DNA of 64,000 bases from Streptomyces sp. NBC_01268 (GCF_036240795.1 NZ_CP108454.1:124001-188000); one strand, 5' to 3'. Positions 17,871-28,518 are shown, counted from the first letter of the stretch. Program-made: numbers and translations. Notes: generated by a model from the letters alone, not told the origin.

Positions 17871-20178
17871 CGAGGGGCACCTGGCACGGCTACAGGACCT
17901 GCTCGAGCTGCCCGCCGACGGCGGACCGGAAGCCGCCCGGCAGCGGACCCGCCGGCTCGAACTATGGCGGCGCCTGCTGCAGGACATCCCCCTCGACGAG
18001 CGGTCGTTCGACGACCGCTTCGGGCTCGCGGGCAGGCGGACCGCGATAGCGCACCTCGAAGCCTGGTGCCTCGGGCACCGGGACCCGGACGGCGGACGCC
18101 CGGGGGGCCCGGACGAGCTGTTCGGGTTCGTCAGCCTGTTCCTGCTGACCCTGCTCGGCCTCGCCGAATCCGAGGCGCAGCGCTCGCTCCCGCAGCCGGG
18201 GGCCGTCACCGGCCGGAGCGGCCAGGCGCTGACCCACGACTGCGACGGCGTCTGCGGGGTGCTCGTGGCCGAGGTCGCGGTCGCGGAGGTCATCGCCGAC
18301 GTCTACAGCCCGCAGCGGCGGCCCGCCGGGCGCAGCGCGGCCGAGACCGTGGAACCCGCCCGGCGCGAATGGGACGCCATGCAGCGCAAGCTGCGGTTCC
18401 ATCGACACGGCAGCACCTCGATGATCCTGCGCGGTGCCACCGCGGACGCCGTGCACGGCATCCGTCCGGAGTTCGCCCTCAAGCTGATCCTCTACCCCTT
18501 CACGCGGATCGGGACCCTCGCGCAGGCCACCCGCACTTACGCGGAGACGTACGGCACGTCGAGCACCGGGTCACGGCACCTGGTGCGGGTCTGGGCCAGC
18601 TGGGACAGCTGGATCCTCATGGACTTCATCGAGGGCAGGACGCTGGCCGAGCTCGTCCGCGAGGAGTGGGGACCGGAGGCCGGCGGCGCGGGCCAGGTCG
18701 CCTCCCTCCGCCTCGACCGGCTCCGGGAGAAGGGGCTGCTGCTCTTCGAGGCCCTGGAGGACCTCCAGCGCGTCGCGCGCGACGACCCCGTCCACGGCGG
18801 GCTCAAGAGCGTGCATGCGGACCTCGCACCCTCCAACATCATCGTGTCCGCGGCCGACGGCGCCTTCAAGCTCATCGACCTCGGCCGCAACTACTTGTAC
18901 ACCCACACCGTCACCGGGACGGCAGGGGCCGAGGCTGCCTACATCGCTCCGGAGGTGAGGGCCGGCGAGACCGGGATCGCCCGGGCCGACCTCTACTCGC
19001 TCGGGCAGCTACTGATCCTCTTCGGCACCGGACGGGCGAGCGCCGACGGCGTCGTTCCCGACATCTTCTACATGCGCGCCGCGCTGCTCGCGCGGTTCGT
19101 CGAGGACCTGGTCGACGCCGACCCGAGGCGGCGACTGCTCATCTTCTCCGCCGGAGCCGGGCGGGCGCTCTCGTACGCGCGGGTGAAGGACGACTTTCTC
19201 GCGGAGCTCGACATGGTCCAGGCCGCCGAGCAGGGCGAGTCCGACCTGCGGGTCGAGACCGGGTGGCGGGCCCTGCGCGAACTGACGCGGCCGCTGGCCG
19301 GCGACCCGGGCCGCGAGTGGCGGCTGTGGCGGATGCGGAGACGACTCGACGAGCGGCCGGAGTCCGACCGCGGGCAGTTCACGGACTGGCTCCTCGCCTG
19401 GTCCCTCCTCTCGGCACTGATCTGGGCCGTGACGAACACCGTCGTCGTCACCTGGTTCCTGCGAGACCTGGACCTGGACTGGGGGAACAGGCTCGTGGAG
19501 CTGGCTCAGCACGCCAGTCGCAACCCTGAGGGCCTCCCGGTCATCGACGCCTGGCGGCGCGACGGCTACGAGGTGCCGGACTGGCGGGCCAACCTCCCGG
19601 CCCGGATGGTCGGGCTCTCCTACGCGATCGCCGCACCGAAGTACTACCAGATGCTGTTCTCCGGCCTGACGCCCCTCGTCATCGGCTGGCGGGCCGGCTC
19701 GATGACCCGGCTGGCCCTGCTGGCCGAGGCGAGCATGCGGATCATGGCCGTCGTGCCGTGTCTGCTCGTGCTGGCGATCACCCTGGTCGATCCCCGATGG
19801 TGGCCGATCAACTCCGCGATCGGGCAGGTCCTGACTCTGCTCGCGAACGTGCTGACCCTCGCCTACGTCCGCGCGGTCATCGTCCGTTCACGACAGCTCG
19901 GCCTCAGCACGGTACCCGGCGACGACACCAAGATCACGGGCCTGGCCTCCTTCACCCAGTGGGTGCCGACCTCGCTCTTCTACGCCACGGCCGTACTGAC
20001 CATCGGCACCGCGCTCTACCTGGGACTCCTCCACGACACCTACGTGTACGCGCTCGCCGTCACCTCGACCAACATCTTCCTCTTCTACGCGATCAAATGC
20101 GGCATCGGCGGCCCCACGATCCGCGTCACGATCGTCCGGATCTGCCTGGCCGCCGAACGCGTCGGCCGATGCCGGTGA
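17794..20178 (+). CDS. Membrane-anchored Ser/Thr protein-kinase-like protein
   Basis: 794 residues from TTG 17794 (or 790 from ATG 17806). Residues ~1-190 have no recognised domain. A eukaryotic-type kinase fold follows: a Gly/Ser-rich loop, FALKLIL with the putative ATP-binding Lys (~231), VHADLAPSN with catalytic Asp (~343) and Asn (an HRD-to-HAD variant), LIDLG for the DFG Asp, IAPEV for APE, and ADLYSLGQLL. The C-terminal ~230 residues contain about six hydrophobic spans, the first near NTVVVTWFL. This is an internal kinase and a C-terminal membrane domain, opposite to PknB-type kinases with extracellular sensors. All catalytic residues remain, so activity is plausible. The overlap with the patatin gene implies joint function. 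Confidence 0.75.
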   Translation: MTARMEHRGATLDLLLAALSDLTGYDEGHLARLQDLLELPADGGPEAARQRTRRLELWRRLLQDIPLDERSFDDRFGLAGRRTAIAHLEAWCLGHRDPDGGRPGGPDELFGFVSLFLLTLLGLAESEAQRSLPQPGAVTGRSGQALTHDCDGVCGVLVAEVAVAEVIADVYSPQRRPAGRSAAETVEPARREWDAMQRKLRFHRHGSTSMILRGATADAVHGIRPEFALKLILYPFTRIGTLAQATRTYAETYGTSSTGSRHLVRVWASWDSWILMDFIEGRTLAELVREEWGPEAGGAGQVASLRLDRLREKGLLLFEALEDLQRVARDDPVHGGLKSVHADLAPSNIIVSAADGAFKLIDLGRNYLYTHTVTGTAGAEAAYIAPEVRAGETGIARADLYSLGQLLILFGTGRASADGVVPDIFYMRAALLARFVEDLVDADPRRRLLIFSAGAGRALSYARVKDDFLAELDMVQAAEQGESDLRVETGWRALRELTRPLAGDPGREWRLWRMRRRLDERPESDRGQFTDWLLAWSLLSALIWAVTNTVVVTWFLRDLDLDWGNRLVELAQHASRNPEGLPVIDAWRRDGYEVPDWRANLPARMVGLSYAIAAPKYYQMLFSGLTPLVIGWRAGSMTRLALLAEASMRIMAVVPCLLVLAITLVDPRWWPINSAIGQVLTLLANVLTLAYVRAVIVRSRQLGLSTVPGDDTKITGLASFTQWVPTSLFYATAVLTIGTALYLGLLHDTYVYALAVTSTNIFLFYAIKCGIGGPTIRVTIVRICLAAERVGRCR

Positions 20179-20267
20179 CCACTTCCACGGCGAAGCCCTG
20201 GGTCTCCTGGCGAGCACGCCCCCGTGACTCCTTGCGCGGCTCCGTCGCCGATCCGGGACCGCAGGGG

Positions 20268-21776
20268 TCAGAAGCCCTGGGCCAGCCGGTGGTAGGCCTG
20301 GTTCCAGCGCAGTTCCTTGGTGAAGCGGCGCATCGTGGTGTCGGCGTCGATCACCAGGAGTTCGACGCCGAGCATCTCGGCGAGGTCGTCGATCTCATCG
20401 GTGCCGACCGCTCCGGAAAGCACGGTGTGGTGCGGCGCGCCGGCGGTCAGCCAGGCTTCGGCGGAGGTGCGCAGGTCCGGGCGCGGCTTCCAGACGGCAC
20501 GGGCGACGGGCAGCTTGGGCAGCGGCTCCGGTGACGGGACCACGTCGACCTCGTTGGCGACCAGCCGGAAACGGTCACCCAGGTCCGCGAGGCCGACCAC
20601 CACGGCCGGACCGGGTTCGGCGTCGAAGACCAGACGGACCGGGTCCTCGCGGCCGCCGATGCCGAGCGGGTGGATCTGGCACGAGGGGGTGCCGGAGGCG
20701 ATGCTCGGGCAGACCTCCAGCATGTGCGCGCCGAGGATCAGCTGACGGCCGTGCTCCAGGTGGTAGGTGTAGTCCTCCATGAAGGACGTGCCGCCGGGCA
20801 GTCCGCCGGCGGTCACCTTGAGGGTGCGCAGCAGGGTCGCGGTCTTCCAGTCGCCCTCGCCGCCGAAGCCGTACCCGTCGCCCATCAGCCGTTGCACCGC
20901 CAGGCCGGGCAGCTGGCGCAGCCCGCCGAGGTCCTCGAAGTTGGTGGTGAAGGCCTTGAAGCCGCCCTGCTCCAGGAAGCCGCGCAGGCCGAGCTCGATG
21001 CGCGCGGCATAGCGCAGTGACTCGTGGCGTTCCGCGCCGGCCCGCAGTTCGGGCGCGAGGCGGTAGGTGTCCTCGTACTCCTTGGTCAGCTCGGTGACGT
21101 CGGCGTCGTCCGTCGCGTCCACGACGGCGACCAGGTCGTTGACGCCGTAGGTGTTGACGGAGACCCCGAAGCGCAGCTGGGCCTCGACCTTGTCGCCCTC
21201 GGTGACGGCCACGTCACGCATGTTGTCGCCGAAGCGGGCCAGCTTGAGGCCGCTCAGTTCGGCGCGGCCGGCCGCGGCACGGGCCCAGGTGGAGACCCTG
21301 GCGGCCACGTCCGGGTCGCTGACGTGTCCGGCGACGGTCTTGCGGGCGACGCCGAGGCGGGACTGGATGTAGCCGAACTCGCGGTCGCCATGGGCGGCCT
21401 GGTTCAGGTTCATGAAGTCCATGTCGATGCTGTGCCAAGGCAGTTCGACGTTCGCCTGAGTGTGCAGATGGAGCAGCGGCTTGCGTAGGGCGTCCAGGCC
21501 GGCGATCCACATCTTGGCCGGCGAGAAGGTGTGCATCCAGGCGATCAGGCCGACGCAGGCGTCCGCGGAGTTGGCGTCCAGACATACCCGGCGGATCGCG
21601 TCGGCGTCCGTGAGGACGGGCCTCCAGACGATCTCGACCGCAACGGCGGGGTCCCGGTCCAGGGTTTCGGCGATGCGCTGGGACTGCTCGGCGACCTGGC
21701 TCAGCGTGTCCTCGCCGTAGAGCCCTTGGCTGCCGGTCAGGAACCAGACCTGGCGGCCTTCGAGTGGCTTGCTCAT
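20268..21776 (-). CDS. araA: L-arabinose isomerase
   Basis: 502 residues, the normal length for AraA, which converts L-arabinose to L-ribulose in the cytosol with Mn2+. The N-terminus [16 protein letters not shown] is diagnostic. Metal and catalytic positions are present in [13 protein letters not shown] and [11 protein letters not shown] (Glu), and in [12 protein letters not shown] and APHHTVLSG (His). AAGGAG precedes the start by 8 bp. It is third in araB-araD-araA, 12 bp after araD. Confidence 0.96.
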   Translation of the reverse strand: MSKPLEGRQVWFLTGSQGLYGEDTLSQVAEQSQRIAETLDRDPAVAVEIVWRPVLTDADAIRRVCLDANSADACVGLIAWMHTFSPAKMWIAGLDALRKPLLHLHTQANVELPWHSIDMDFMNLNQAAHGDREFGYIQSRLGVARKTVAGHVSDPDVAARVSTWARAAAGRAELSGLKLARFGDNMRDVAVTEGDKVEAQLRFGVSVNTYGVNDLVAVVDATDDADVTELTKEYEDTYRLAPELRAGAERHESLRYAARIELGLRGFLEQGGFKAFTTNFEDLGGLRQLPGLAVQRLMGDGYGFGGEGDWKTATLLRTLKVTAGGLPGGTSFMEDYTYHLEHGRQLILGAHMLEVCPSIASGTPSCQIHPLGIGGREDPVRLVFDAEPGPAVVVGLADLGDRFRLVANEVDVVPSPEPLPKLPVARAVWKPRPDLRTSAEAWLTAGAPHHTVLSGAVGTDEIDDLAEMLGVELLVIDADTTMRRFTKELRWNQAYHRLAQGF

Positions 21777-21788
21777 GGGGGTGGCTCC

Positions 21789-22457
21789 TTACCGGGCCTG
21801 GGGCTGGCCGTAGACGTTCTGGTAGCGGAAGTTGAGGCTGTCGATGTCCGCCTGGGCGATCGGCAGGGGCTCGCCGAGCTGGCGGGAGAGGTGGACGGTG
21901 CGGGCGACGTCCTCGCACATCACGGCGGCCTTGACCGCTGCCCTGGCGTCCTTGCCGATGGTGAAGACGCCGTGGTTCTGCATCAGGACGGCGGGCGAAC
22001 GGTGGCCCTTGAGGGTGTCCACGATGCCCCGGCCGATAGAGTCGTCGCCGATCAGGGCGAAGGGGCCGACCGGGATCTCGGCTCCGAACTCGTCTGCCAT
22101 CGCGGTGAGGACGCACGGAACGGCCTCCCCGCGGGCCGCCCAGGCGCAGGCGTACGTGGAGTGGGTGTGCACCACTCCACCGACCTCGGGCAGGTGGCGG
22201 TAGACGTGGGCGTGCGCGGCGGTGTCGGAGGAGGGCGCGTGCTCGCCTTCGACGACGTTGCCTTCCAGATCGCAGACGATCATGTTGCCGGGCGTCAGCT
22301 CGTCGTAGGAGACGCCGCTGGGTTTGATGACCAGCAGGTCCTCGCCGGGAACGCGGGCGGAGACGTTCCCCGCCGTCCACACGACGAGGCCGTAGCGGAC
22401 GAGTTCCTGGTGGAGGTCGCTGACCTGGCGGCGGATGACGTCGATGGTCACGTTCAC
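21789..22457 (-). CDS. araD: L-ribulose-5-phosphate 4-epimerase
   Basis: 222 residues of the class II aldolase/AraD fold. VVWTAGNVSARVPGEDLLVIKPSGVSY-type text gives the phosphate-binding region; the zinc ligands lie in HTHSTYACAWAARG and in MQNHGVFTIG. It makes D-xylulose 5-phosphate, which feeds the pentose phosphate pathway. The start is GTG at 22457, overlapping the araB stop (GTGA). Confidence 0.95.
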   Translation of the reverse strand: MNVTIDVIRRQVSDLHQELVRYGLVVWTAGNVSARVPGEDLLVIKPSGVSYDELTPGNMIVCDLEGNVVEGEHAPSSDTAAHAHVYRHLPEVGGVVHTHSTYACAWAARGEAVPCVLTAMADEFGAEIPVGPFALIGDDSIGRGIVDTLKGHRSPAVLMQNHGVFTIGKDARAAVKAAVMCEDVARTVHLSRQLGEPLPIAQADIDSLNFRYQNVYGQPQAR

Positions 22458-24151
22458 AATGCCTCGCTCGGGGTGGTGAGGGCGGCGTTCCGGATGTCAC
22501 GCAGGCGGTGCAGGAGCTTGTCCGGGCCCAGACCGAAGGAGTCGTGCAGGGCGCGGTATTCGGCGAAGAGCAGGTCGTACGTGTCGGCGTCGGCCCGGTG
22601 CGGTCGGTAGGCGCCCCGGTGCACCCGGCCCATGGCGGCGGCCGCGGCACGGACGTCCGGGTGGGCTCCGGCCGCGACGGCGGCGTGGATCGCCGAGCCG
22701 AGGGCCGGGCCCTGCTCGGACGCGGCGACCGAGACGGGGCGGCGCAGCACGTCGGCGTAGATCTGCATCAGCAGGGCGTTCTTCTTCAGCCCGCCGGTGA
22801 CGATGAACTCCGTGACGGGGACGCCGCCCTGCTCCAGGGCCTCGACGATGACGCGGGTGCCGAAGGCGGTGGCCTCCAGCAGCGCGCGGTAGATCTCCTC
22901 GGGCCGGGTGGCGAGGGTCAGGCCGGCGATCACCCCGGAGAGGTGGTGGTCGACCAGGGTGGAACGGTTGCCGTTCATCCAGTCGAGCGCCACCAGGCCG
23001 TGCGCGCCGACGGGTTGGGCGGCGGCCTTGCGGGTGAGCAGCTCGTGCGGGTCTTCGCCGGTCTCCTCGGCCTCGGCCAGGTAGTCGGCCGGCAGGCCCT
23101 GGCGCAGCCACCAGGCGAAGACGTCCCCGACGGCGCTCTGGCCGGCCTCGTAGCCGTAGGAGCCGGCGACGATGCCGTCCTCGACCACGCCGCAGATGCC
23201 GGGGACGTCGGCGAGCGTGGCACCGTTGACGACGTGGCAGGTGGACGTGCCCATGATGGCGAGGAGTTGACCGTTGTCGACGGCTCGGGCGGCCGGTGCG
23301 GCGACGTGCGCGTCGACGTTGCCGGCGGCGACCGCGATGCCCTCGGGCAGGCCGGTCCACTCGGCGGCCTGCGCGGTGAGCGAGCCGACCCGGGAGCCGA
23401 GTGGGGAGAGCGGGTGCTCCAGTCGGGTGCGGGCGAAGTCGGCGAAGTCCGGGTGGAGAGCGGCGAGGTAGTCCTCGCTCGGGTAACTCCCGTCCTGATG
23501 GATGCCCTTGTATCCGGCGGCGCAGGTGTTGCGGCTCTCGGTGCCGGTGATCTGCCAGACGATCCAGTCGGCTGCCTCGATCCAGCGGGCGGTCGCGGCG
23601 TACACGGCCGGGTCCTCTTCCAGGACCTGGAGAGCCTTGGCGTACTGCCACTCGGCGGAGATCCTGCCGCCGTATCGGGAGATCCACTTCTCTCCTCGGG
23701 CATGGGCCAGCGCGTTGATCCGGTCCGCCTGCCCCTGGGCGGCGTGGTGCTTCCAGAGCTTGGGCCAGGCGTGCGGGCGTTCGGCCCACTGCGGCAGTTC
23801 GGCGAGCGGGGTGCCGTCGGCCAGGGTCGGCAGGACGGTGCAGGCGGTGAAGTCGGCGGCGATCCCGATGACGTGGGCGGGGTCGACGCCGGCGGCGGCG
23901 AGCGCGGCCGGGACGGTGGTGCGCAGCACCTCCCGCCAGTCGGCGGGGTGCTGCAGCGCCCAGTCGGGCGGCAGCGCCCGGCCGGTGCCGGGCAGCTCAC
24001 GCTCGATGACGCCGTGCGGGTACGCGTGGACGGCGGTCGCGATGTCCTCGCCGTCACGTACGCGGACCACCACGGCGCGGCCGGAGAGGGTGCCGAAGTC
24101 GATGCCGACGACGTAGCGGTCGGCGTCATGGGCGGCGGGGATCACGGTCAC
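22454..24151 (-). CDS. araB: L-ribulokinase
   Basis: 565 residues from GTG 24151, which has GATGAGGA directly upstream; the open frame extends to 24304 but only with non-homologous sequence. It is an FGGY-family kinase, with phosphate-1 motif GIDFGTLSGRAVVV, a CAAGYKGIHQDG segment, NVDAHVAAPAA, and the C-terminal ATP motif TGGLKKNALLMQIYADV. It phosphorylates L-ribulose. It is first of the araBDA operon, with LacI-type operators about 150-180 bp upstream. Confidence 0.95.
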   Translation of the reverse strand: MTVIPAAHDADRYVVGIDFGTLSGRAVVVRVRDGEDIATAVHAYPHGVIERELPGTGRALPPDWALQHPADWREVLRTTVPAALAAAGVDPAHVIGIAADFTACTVLPTLADGTPLAELPQWAERPHAWPKLWKHHAAQGQADRINALAHARGEKWISRYGGRISAEWQYAKALQVLEEDPAVYAATARWIEAADWIVWQITGTESRNTCAAGYKGIHQDGSYPSEDYLAALHPDFADFARTRLEHPLSPLGSRVGSLTAQAAEWTGLPEGIAVAAGNVDAHVAAPAARAVDNGQLLAIMGTSTCHVVNGATLADVPGICGVVEDGIVAGSYGYEAGQSAVGDVFAWWLRQGLPADYLAEAEETGEDPHELLTRKAAAQPVGAHGLVALDWMNGNRSTLVDHHLSGVIAGLTLATRPEEIYRALLEATAFGTRVIVEALEQGGVPVTEFIVTGGLKKNALLMQIYADVLRRPVSVAASEQGPALGSAIHAAVAAGAHPDVRAAAAAMGRVHRGAYRPHRADADTYDLLFAEYRALHDSFGLGPDKLLHRLRDIRNAALTTPSEAL

Positions 24152-24299
24152 TTCCTCATCCTTCGTACGGGAGGTATGCGTCGTCGCCAGTCGCAGGCGC
24201 CCTCGTCGGCTCCCTCCGGGGGCGGAACGAGGGGCTCGCCGGTAGACGGACGGGAGCGGGGGATGTCGGCCCGGCAGGCGGCTCGGGGAGAGCATTTCC

Positions 24300-24335
24300 G
24301 TCAACGCTCACGGTGATTGTGAGCGCTCACAATCA
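24300..24335. promoter_or_regulatory. Tandem LacI-type operators upstream of araBDA
   Basis: A perfect palindrome centred at 24324/24325 has the core TTGTGAGCGCTCACAA and extends 22 bp (24314-24335). An imperfect half-related site, GTGAGCGTTGAC on the minus strand, occupies 24300-24311. Both fit the LacI-family pattern TGTnAnCGnTnACA. The site lies between araB (minus, 150 bp away) and the 3' end of the LacI-type gene at 24435, the obvious candidate for binding it. Confidence 0.8.
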
Positions 24336-24434
24336 CCTGCGTCAAGGGTGCTTCCGAGCCGAGTGGGCCACCGGACCGCCCTCCGGGGACCCCCCGCGAA
24401 CCGGGTGGACCCGATGTTCCGAACCGCTAGGACG

Positions 24435-25463
24435 TCATCGGCGGGCGGGGGCGACGCTGCGGCGCAGCACCATCTCCGGGGAGATCTGCGCATGGGCCCG
24501 GGAGGCCGCCCCGCCTTCCAGCTCTTCGACCAGCAGTTCCAGAGCACGGCGGCCGAGTTCACCGAAGTCCTGCCGCACGGTGGTCAGCGGCGGACTGAAG
24601 TACGCGGCTTCCGGGATGTCGTCGAAGCCCACCACGCTGATCTCGTCCGGCACGGACCGGCCGGCCTCGTGCAGGGCGCGCAGCAGGCCGAGGGCCATGT
24701 GGTCGTTGGCGCAGAAGACCGCGGTGACGTCCGGCAGTTCGGCGATCCGCAGACCCGCCTGGTAGCCCGAGCGGGCACTCCAGTCCCCGCGTTCCACCTC
24801 CGGTACCGGTGCTCCGGCCGCCTGCAGGGCGAGGCGCCAGCCCTCCTCACGGTCCTGGCTCTCCAGCCAGTTGGCCGGGCCCGCCAGGTGGTGCACGGTA
24901 CGGTGCCCCAGGTCGAGCAGGTGACCGGTGGCCACACCGGCACCGTAGCGGTTGCCCACCGACACCATGGGCACCCGGGCCTGGTCGCCGGAGCCGACCG
25001 CGACGAGCGGCACGGAGCTGGAGAGCCGGGCCACCGCGCTGACCGCGGAGATCTGCGGCGCGATCACGACGACACCCTCCACCCCCTGGTCCCGCAGCCG
25101 GTCGACGGCCTCCTGGACCGACCGGCCGTCCAGGGAGCGCAGACTGGTCACGCTCACATAGTATCCGGCGCTGCGCGCCGCCCGCTCGATGCCCTCCAGC
25201 ATCGAGGCCGGGCCGTAGAGCGTCGAGTCGAAGCTCACCACGCCGAGCGTCTGGGAGCGGCGTGTCACCAGGGCGCGGGCCGCGGAGTTGGGCCGGTAGT
25301 CCAGCTCCCGGATGGCCGCCAGCACCCGGTCGCGGGTGTGCGGCCGCACGTGCGGGGCGCCGTTGAGCACACGGGACACCGTCTGGTGGGACACTCCCGC
25401 CAGCTTCGCCACGTCCGCCATCACGGGCTGGCGCTGTTCCGTCCCGGCGCTCTCGGTTCCCAC
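24435..25463 (-). CDS. LacI-family transcriptional regulator of the arabinose locus
   Basis: 342 residues from GTG 25463, preceded by GGAGGGA at 6-7 bp. The HTH reads MADVAKLAGVSHQTVSRVLN with the hinge helix DYRPNSAARALVTRRS; the remainder is a periplasmic-binding-like sugar sensor ending PPLTTVRQDFGELGRRA. It sits between araBDA and the sugar importer. Similar operators occur in front of araB, chvE and the GH62 gene, so it probably represses all three until arabinose or an arabino-oligosaccharide binds. Confidence 0.9.
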   Translation of the reverse strand: MGTESAGTEQRQPVMADVAKLAGVSHQTVSRVLNGAPHVRPHTRDRVLAAIRELDYRPNSAARALVTRRSQTLGVVSFDSTLYGPASMLEGIERAARSAGYYVSVTSLRSLDGRSVQEAVDRLRDQGVEGVVVIAPQISAVSAVARLSSSVPLVAVGSGDQARVPMVSVGNRYGAGVATGHLLDLGHRTVHHLAGPANWLESQDREEGWRLALQAAGAPVPEVERGDWSARSGYQAGLRIAELPDVTAVFCANDHMALGLLRALHEAGRSVPDEISVVGFDDIPEAAYFSPPLTTVRQDFGELGRRALELLVEELEGGAASRAHAQISPEMVLRRSVAPARR

Positions 25464-25592
25464 GCGTAGTCCCTCCTCGACCGTGGACCACAGTACGCGA
25501 CCAGGTCCAGGCCAATCCGTCACTCTCGGCTTCGACGATGCCTCTCTCTTCTTACCAGCCGTGAAGGCCTGCCGTTAGTGCTCCCCGAACCC

Positions 25593-25620
25593 TTGACGGT
25601 CGTTCTTGTGAGCGTTAACA
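25593..25620 (+). promoter_or_regulatory. Promoter with overlapping LacI-type operator before chvE
   Basis: TTGACG at 25593-25598 suits a -35 box. About 17 bp on, the -10 region coincides with TGTGAGCGTTAACA (25607-25620), which matches TGTnAnCGnTnACA. An operator on the -10 would block polymerase directly. The gene starts 144 bp downstream. Confidence 0.65.
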
Positions 25621-25763
25621 CTTCATCCACGCCAGGCCGGAGCCACCGCAGCCCCCGATGCCCCACAGCCCGAGGGAGCACTCCCGGCCGGCCCCGCCCG
25701 ACCGCTCCCAGTCGCCCAGTCAGGGTCGCTCTGCGCCGGTCGCGGAACACCACTGGAGGAACT

Positions 25764-26858
25764 GTGCGAAAGATTTCGGCGGGCCTCGTCGCCGCGGGCC
25801 TGGTGCTCTCGTTGGCGGCCTGCGGCCAGAGCGCCAACGGCGTCGGCGACGGCGCGCCCAAAGGGGCCGCCAAGGGCGGCCTGGTCGGCATCGCGATGCC
25901 GACCAAGTCCTCGGAACGCTGGATCAACGACGGCGCCAACATGGTCAAGGAGTTCCAGGCCAAGGGCTACAAGACCGACCTGCAGTACGGCGACAACGTG
26001 GTCGAGAACCAGGTCTCCCAGGTGGAGAACATGATCACCAAGGGCGCCAAGCTGCTGGTGATCGCCGCCGTCGACGGCTCCTCCCTCACCAACGTGCTAC
26101 AGAAGGCTGCCGACGCCCACATCCCGGTGATCTCCTACGACCGGCTGATCCGCGGCACGGCGAACGTCGACTACTACGCGACCTTCGACAACTACAAGGT
26201 CGGTGTCCTCCAGGGCGGATACATCGTCGACAAGCTCGGGCTCAAGGAGGGCAAGGGCCCGTTCAACATCGAGTTGTTCGCCGGCTCCCCGGACGACAAC
26301 AACGCCGGATTCTTCTTCAACGGCGCGATGAGCGTACTCAAGCCGTACATCGACAAGAAGAAGCTGGTCGTGCGGAGCGGCCAGACCGACTTCAACCAGG
26401 TCGCCACACTGCGCTGGGACGGCGGCCTCGCCCAGTCCCGGATGGACAACCTCCTGAGCAAGTCGTACACCAGCGCCCACGTCGACGCCGTGCTCTCGCC
26501 CTACGACGGCATCTCGATCGGCATCCTCTCCTCCCTGAAGGGCATCGGCTACGGCACCGCCAAGCCGCTGCCGATCGTCACCGGCCAGGACGCCGAGCTG
26601 GCCTCGGTGAAGTCGATCATCGCGGGCGAGCAGACCCAGACCGTCTACAAGGACACCCGTCAACTCGCCAAGGTCGCCGTCCAGATGGGCGACGCGGTGC
26701 TGACCGGCGGCAAGCCCGAGGTGAACGACACCCGCCAGTACGACAACGGCGTCAAGACCGTCCCGGCCCATCTGCTGCAACCGGTCAGTGTCGACAAGGA
26801 CAACTACCGGAAGGTCCTGGTCGACAGCGGTCAGTACACCGCCGGCCAGCTCAAGTAG
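25764..26858 (+). CDS. chvE: Multiple-monosaccharide ABC transporter substrate-binding lipoprotein
   Basis: 364 residues from GTG 25764 with TGGAGGAACT just upstream. Lipoprotein signal with lipobox LSLAACG. The mature protein is a ChvE-type sugar-binding protein: [54 protein letters not shown], and a [24 protein letters not shown] end. ChvE proteins bind arabinose, glucose, galactose and xylose. With araBDA and the arabinofuranosidase close by, arabinose is the likely main ligand. It is first gene of an importer operon. Confidence 0.92.
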   Translation: MRKISAGLVAAGLVLSLAACGQSANGVGDGAPKGAAKGGLVGIAMPTKSSERWINDGANMVKEFQAKGYKTDLQYGDNVVENQVSQVENMITKGAKLLVIAAVDGSSLTNVLQKAADAHIPVISYDRLIRGTANVDYYATFDNYKVGVLQGGYIVDKLGLKEGKGPFNIELFAGSPDDNNAGFFFNGAMSVLKPYIDKKKLVVRSGQTDFNQVATLRWDGGLAQSRMDNLLSKSYTSAHVDAVLSPYDGISIGILSSLKGIGYGTAKPLPIVTGQDAELASVKSIIAGEQTQTVYKDTRQLAKVAVQMGDAVLTGGKPEVNDTRQYDNGVKTVPAHLLQPVSVDKDNYRKVLVDSGQYTAGQLK

Positions 26859-26970
26859 CCCGCGGGGCCCGGTTCCCCGATCCTCACGCCGACCCCGCGG
26901 TGCGGAATCCGGGCTCCCTCGCGCCCCGAGGGCTCCCCCACCGCACCGCCCCGAACGATACGGACGCAAC

Positions 26971-28518
26971 ATGGACGGACCCGTTCTCGAAATGCGGTCG
27001 ATCAGTAAGTCGTTCCCCGGTGTCAAGGCGCTCGCCGAGGTCAACCTGAGCGTCGCCGCCGGTGAGGTGCACGCCATCTGCGGCGAGAACGGCGCCGGCA
27101 AGTCCACCCTGATGAAGGTGCTCAGCGGCGTGTACCCGCACGGCGGCTACGAGGGCGAGATCCTCTTCGAGGGCGAGCCCTGCCGGTTCAAGGACATCCG
27201 GGCGAGCGAGCAACGCGGCATCGTCATCATCCACCAGGAACTGGCGCTGGTGCCGTACCTGTCCATCGCCGAGAACGTGTTCCTCGGCAACGAGCACGCC
27301 TCCCGGGGCGTCATCAGCTGGCACCGCACGCTCACGCACGCTGCCGAACTGCTCCGCCAGGTCGGCCTCGACGAGAGCCCGCACACCAGGATCGCCGACC
27401 TCGGCGTGGGCAAGCAGCAACTGGTCGAGATCGCCAAGGCGCTCGCCAAGAAGGTCAGGCTGCTCATCCTGGACGAGCCGACGGCCGCGCTCAACGACGA
27501 GGACAGCGGCAAGCTGCTCGACCTCATCCTGGAACTCAAGGCGCAGGGCATCTCCTGCATCATCATCTCGCACAAGCTGAACGAGATCGCCCGGATCGCC
27601 GACGCCGTGACCATCCTGCGCGACGGGCAGACCATCGAGACCATCGAGATCGGCCCCGGGGGCATCTCCGAGGAGCGGATCATCCGCGGCATGGTCGGCC
27701 GCGACCTGGAGCACCGCTATCCCGAACGCGCCCCCGACATCGGCGAGATCGCCTTCGAGGTCGAGGACTGGAGCGTCCGGCATCCGATCGACCAGCAGCG
27801 CACGGTGGTGGACGGCGCCTCGCTGAACGTGCGGCGCGGCGAGATCGTCGGCATCGCCGGACTGATGGGCGCCGGCCGCACCGAGCTCGCCATGAGCGTC
27901 TTCGGCCGCTCGTACGGGCGGTGGGCCGCCGGTCGGGTGCGGCTGCACGGCCGGGAGATCCGTACCCGGACGGTTCCCGAGGCGATCGGGCACGGCATCG
28001 CGTACGTCACCGAGGACCGCAAGCAGCTCGGTCTCAACCTCATCGACGACATCAGCCGGAACATCTCGCTGAGCGCGCTCGGCAAGGTCGCCCGGTACGG
28101 CCGGGTCGACCGGCACGAGGAGGCCCGGGTCGCCGAGTCCTTCCGGCGCACCATGAACATCAAGGCCCCCTCCGTGTTCGCGGAGACCGGCAAGCTCAGC
28201 GGTGGCAACCAGCAGAAGGTCGTCCTCAGCAAGTGGATCTTCGCCGAACCCGAGGTGCTGATCCTCGACGAGCCCACCCGCGGGATCGACATCGGCGCCA
28301 AGGCGGAGATCTACACCGTCGTCGCCGATCTCGCCGCCCAGGGCAAGGCGGTGCTCGTCATCTCGTCCGAACTCCCCGAACTCCTGGGCCTGTGCGACCG
28401 GATCTACACCATGGCCGAAGGCCGGATCACCGGTGAGGTGGCCCGTGCCGACGCCACCCAGGAATCTCTCATGCGGCTCATGACCATGAGCGCCGCATCC
28501 AGCAACGAGCAGGTGTGA
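26971..28518 (+). CDS. mmsA: Multiple-monosaccharide ABC transporter ATPase (two cassettes)
   Basis: 515 residues with two ABC cassettes, as in RbsA/AraG/GguA. Cassette 1 has Walker [10 protein letters not shown] (37-45), [15 protein letters not shown] and [10 protein letters not shown]. Cassette 2 has a degenerate P-loop [10 protein letters not shown], then [14 protein letters not shown] and [13 protein letters not shown]. It would supply ATP hydrolysis for the ChvE-dependent importer. It starts 112 bp after chvE and ends 3 bp before the permease. Confidence 0.94.
   Translation: MDGPVLEMRSISKSFPGVKALAEVNLSVAAGEVHAICGENGAGKSTLMKVLSGVYPHGGYEGEILFEGEPCRFKDIRASEQRGIVIIHQELALVPYLSIAENVFLGNEHASRGVISWHRTLTHAAELLRQVGLDESPHTRIADLGVGKQQLVEIAKALAKKVRLLILDEPTAALNDEDSGKLLDLILELKAQGISCIIISHKLNEIARIADAVTILRDGQTIETIEIGPGGISEERIIRGMVGRDLEHRYPERAPDIGEIAFEVEDWSVRHPIDQQRTVVDGASLNVRRGEIVGIAGLMGAGRTELAMSVFGRSYGRWAAGRVRLHGREIRTRTVPEAIGHGIAYVTEDRKQLGLNLIDDISRNISLSALGKVARYGRVDRHEEARVAESFRRTMNIKAPSVFAETGKLSGGNQQKVVLSKWIFAEPEVLILDEPTRGIDIGAKAEIYTVVADLAAQGKAVLVISSELPELLGLCDRIYTMAEGRITGEVARADATQESLMRLMTMSAASSNEQV

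Noticed and set aside
22508..24316. 602-codon open frame on the plus strand
   Set aside because: Antisense to araB, which has clear FGGY kinase motifs.
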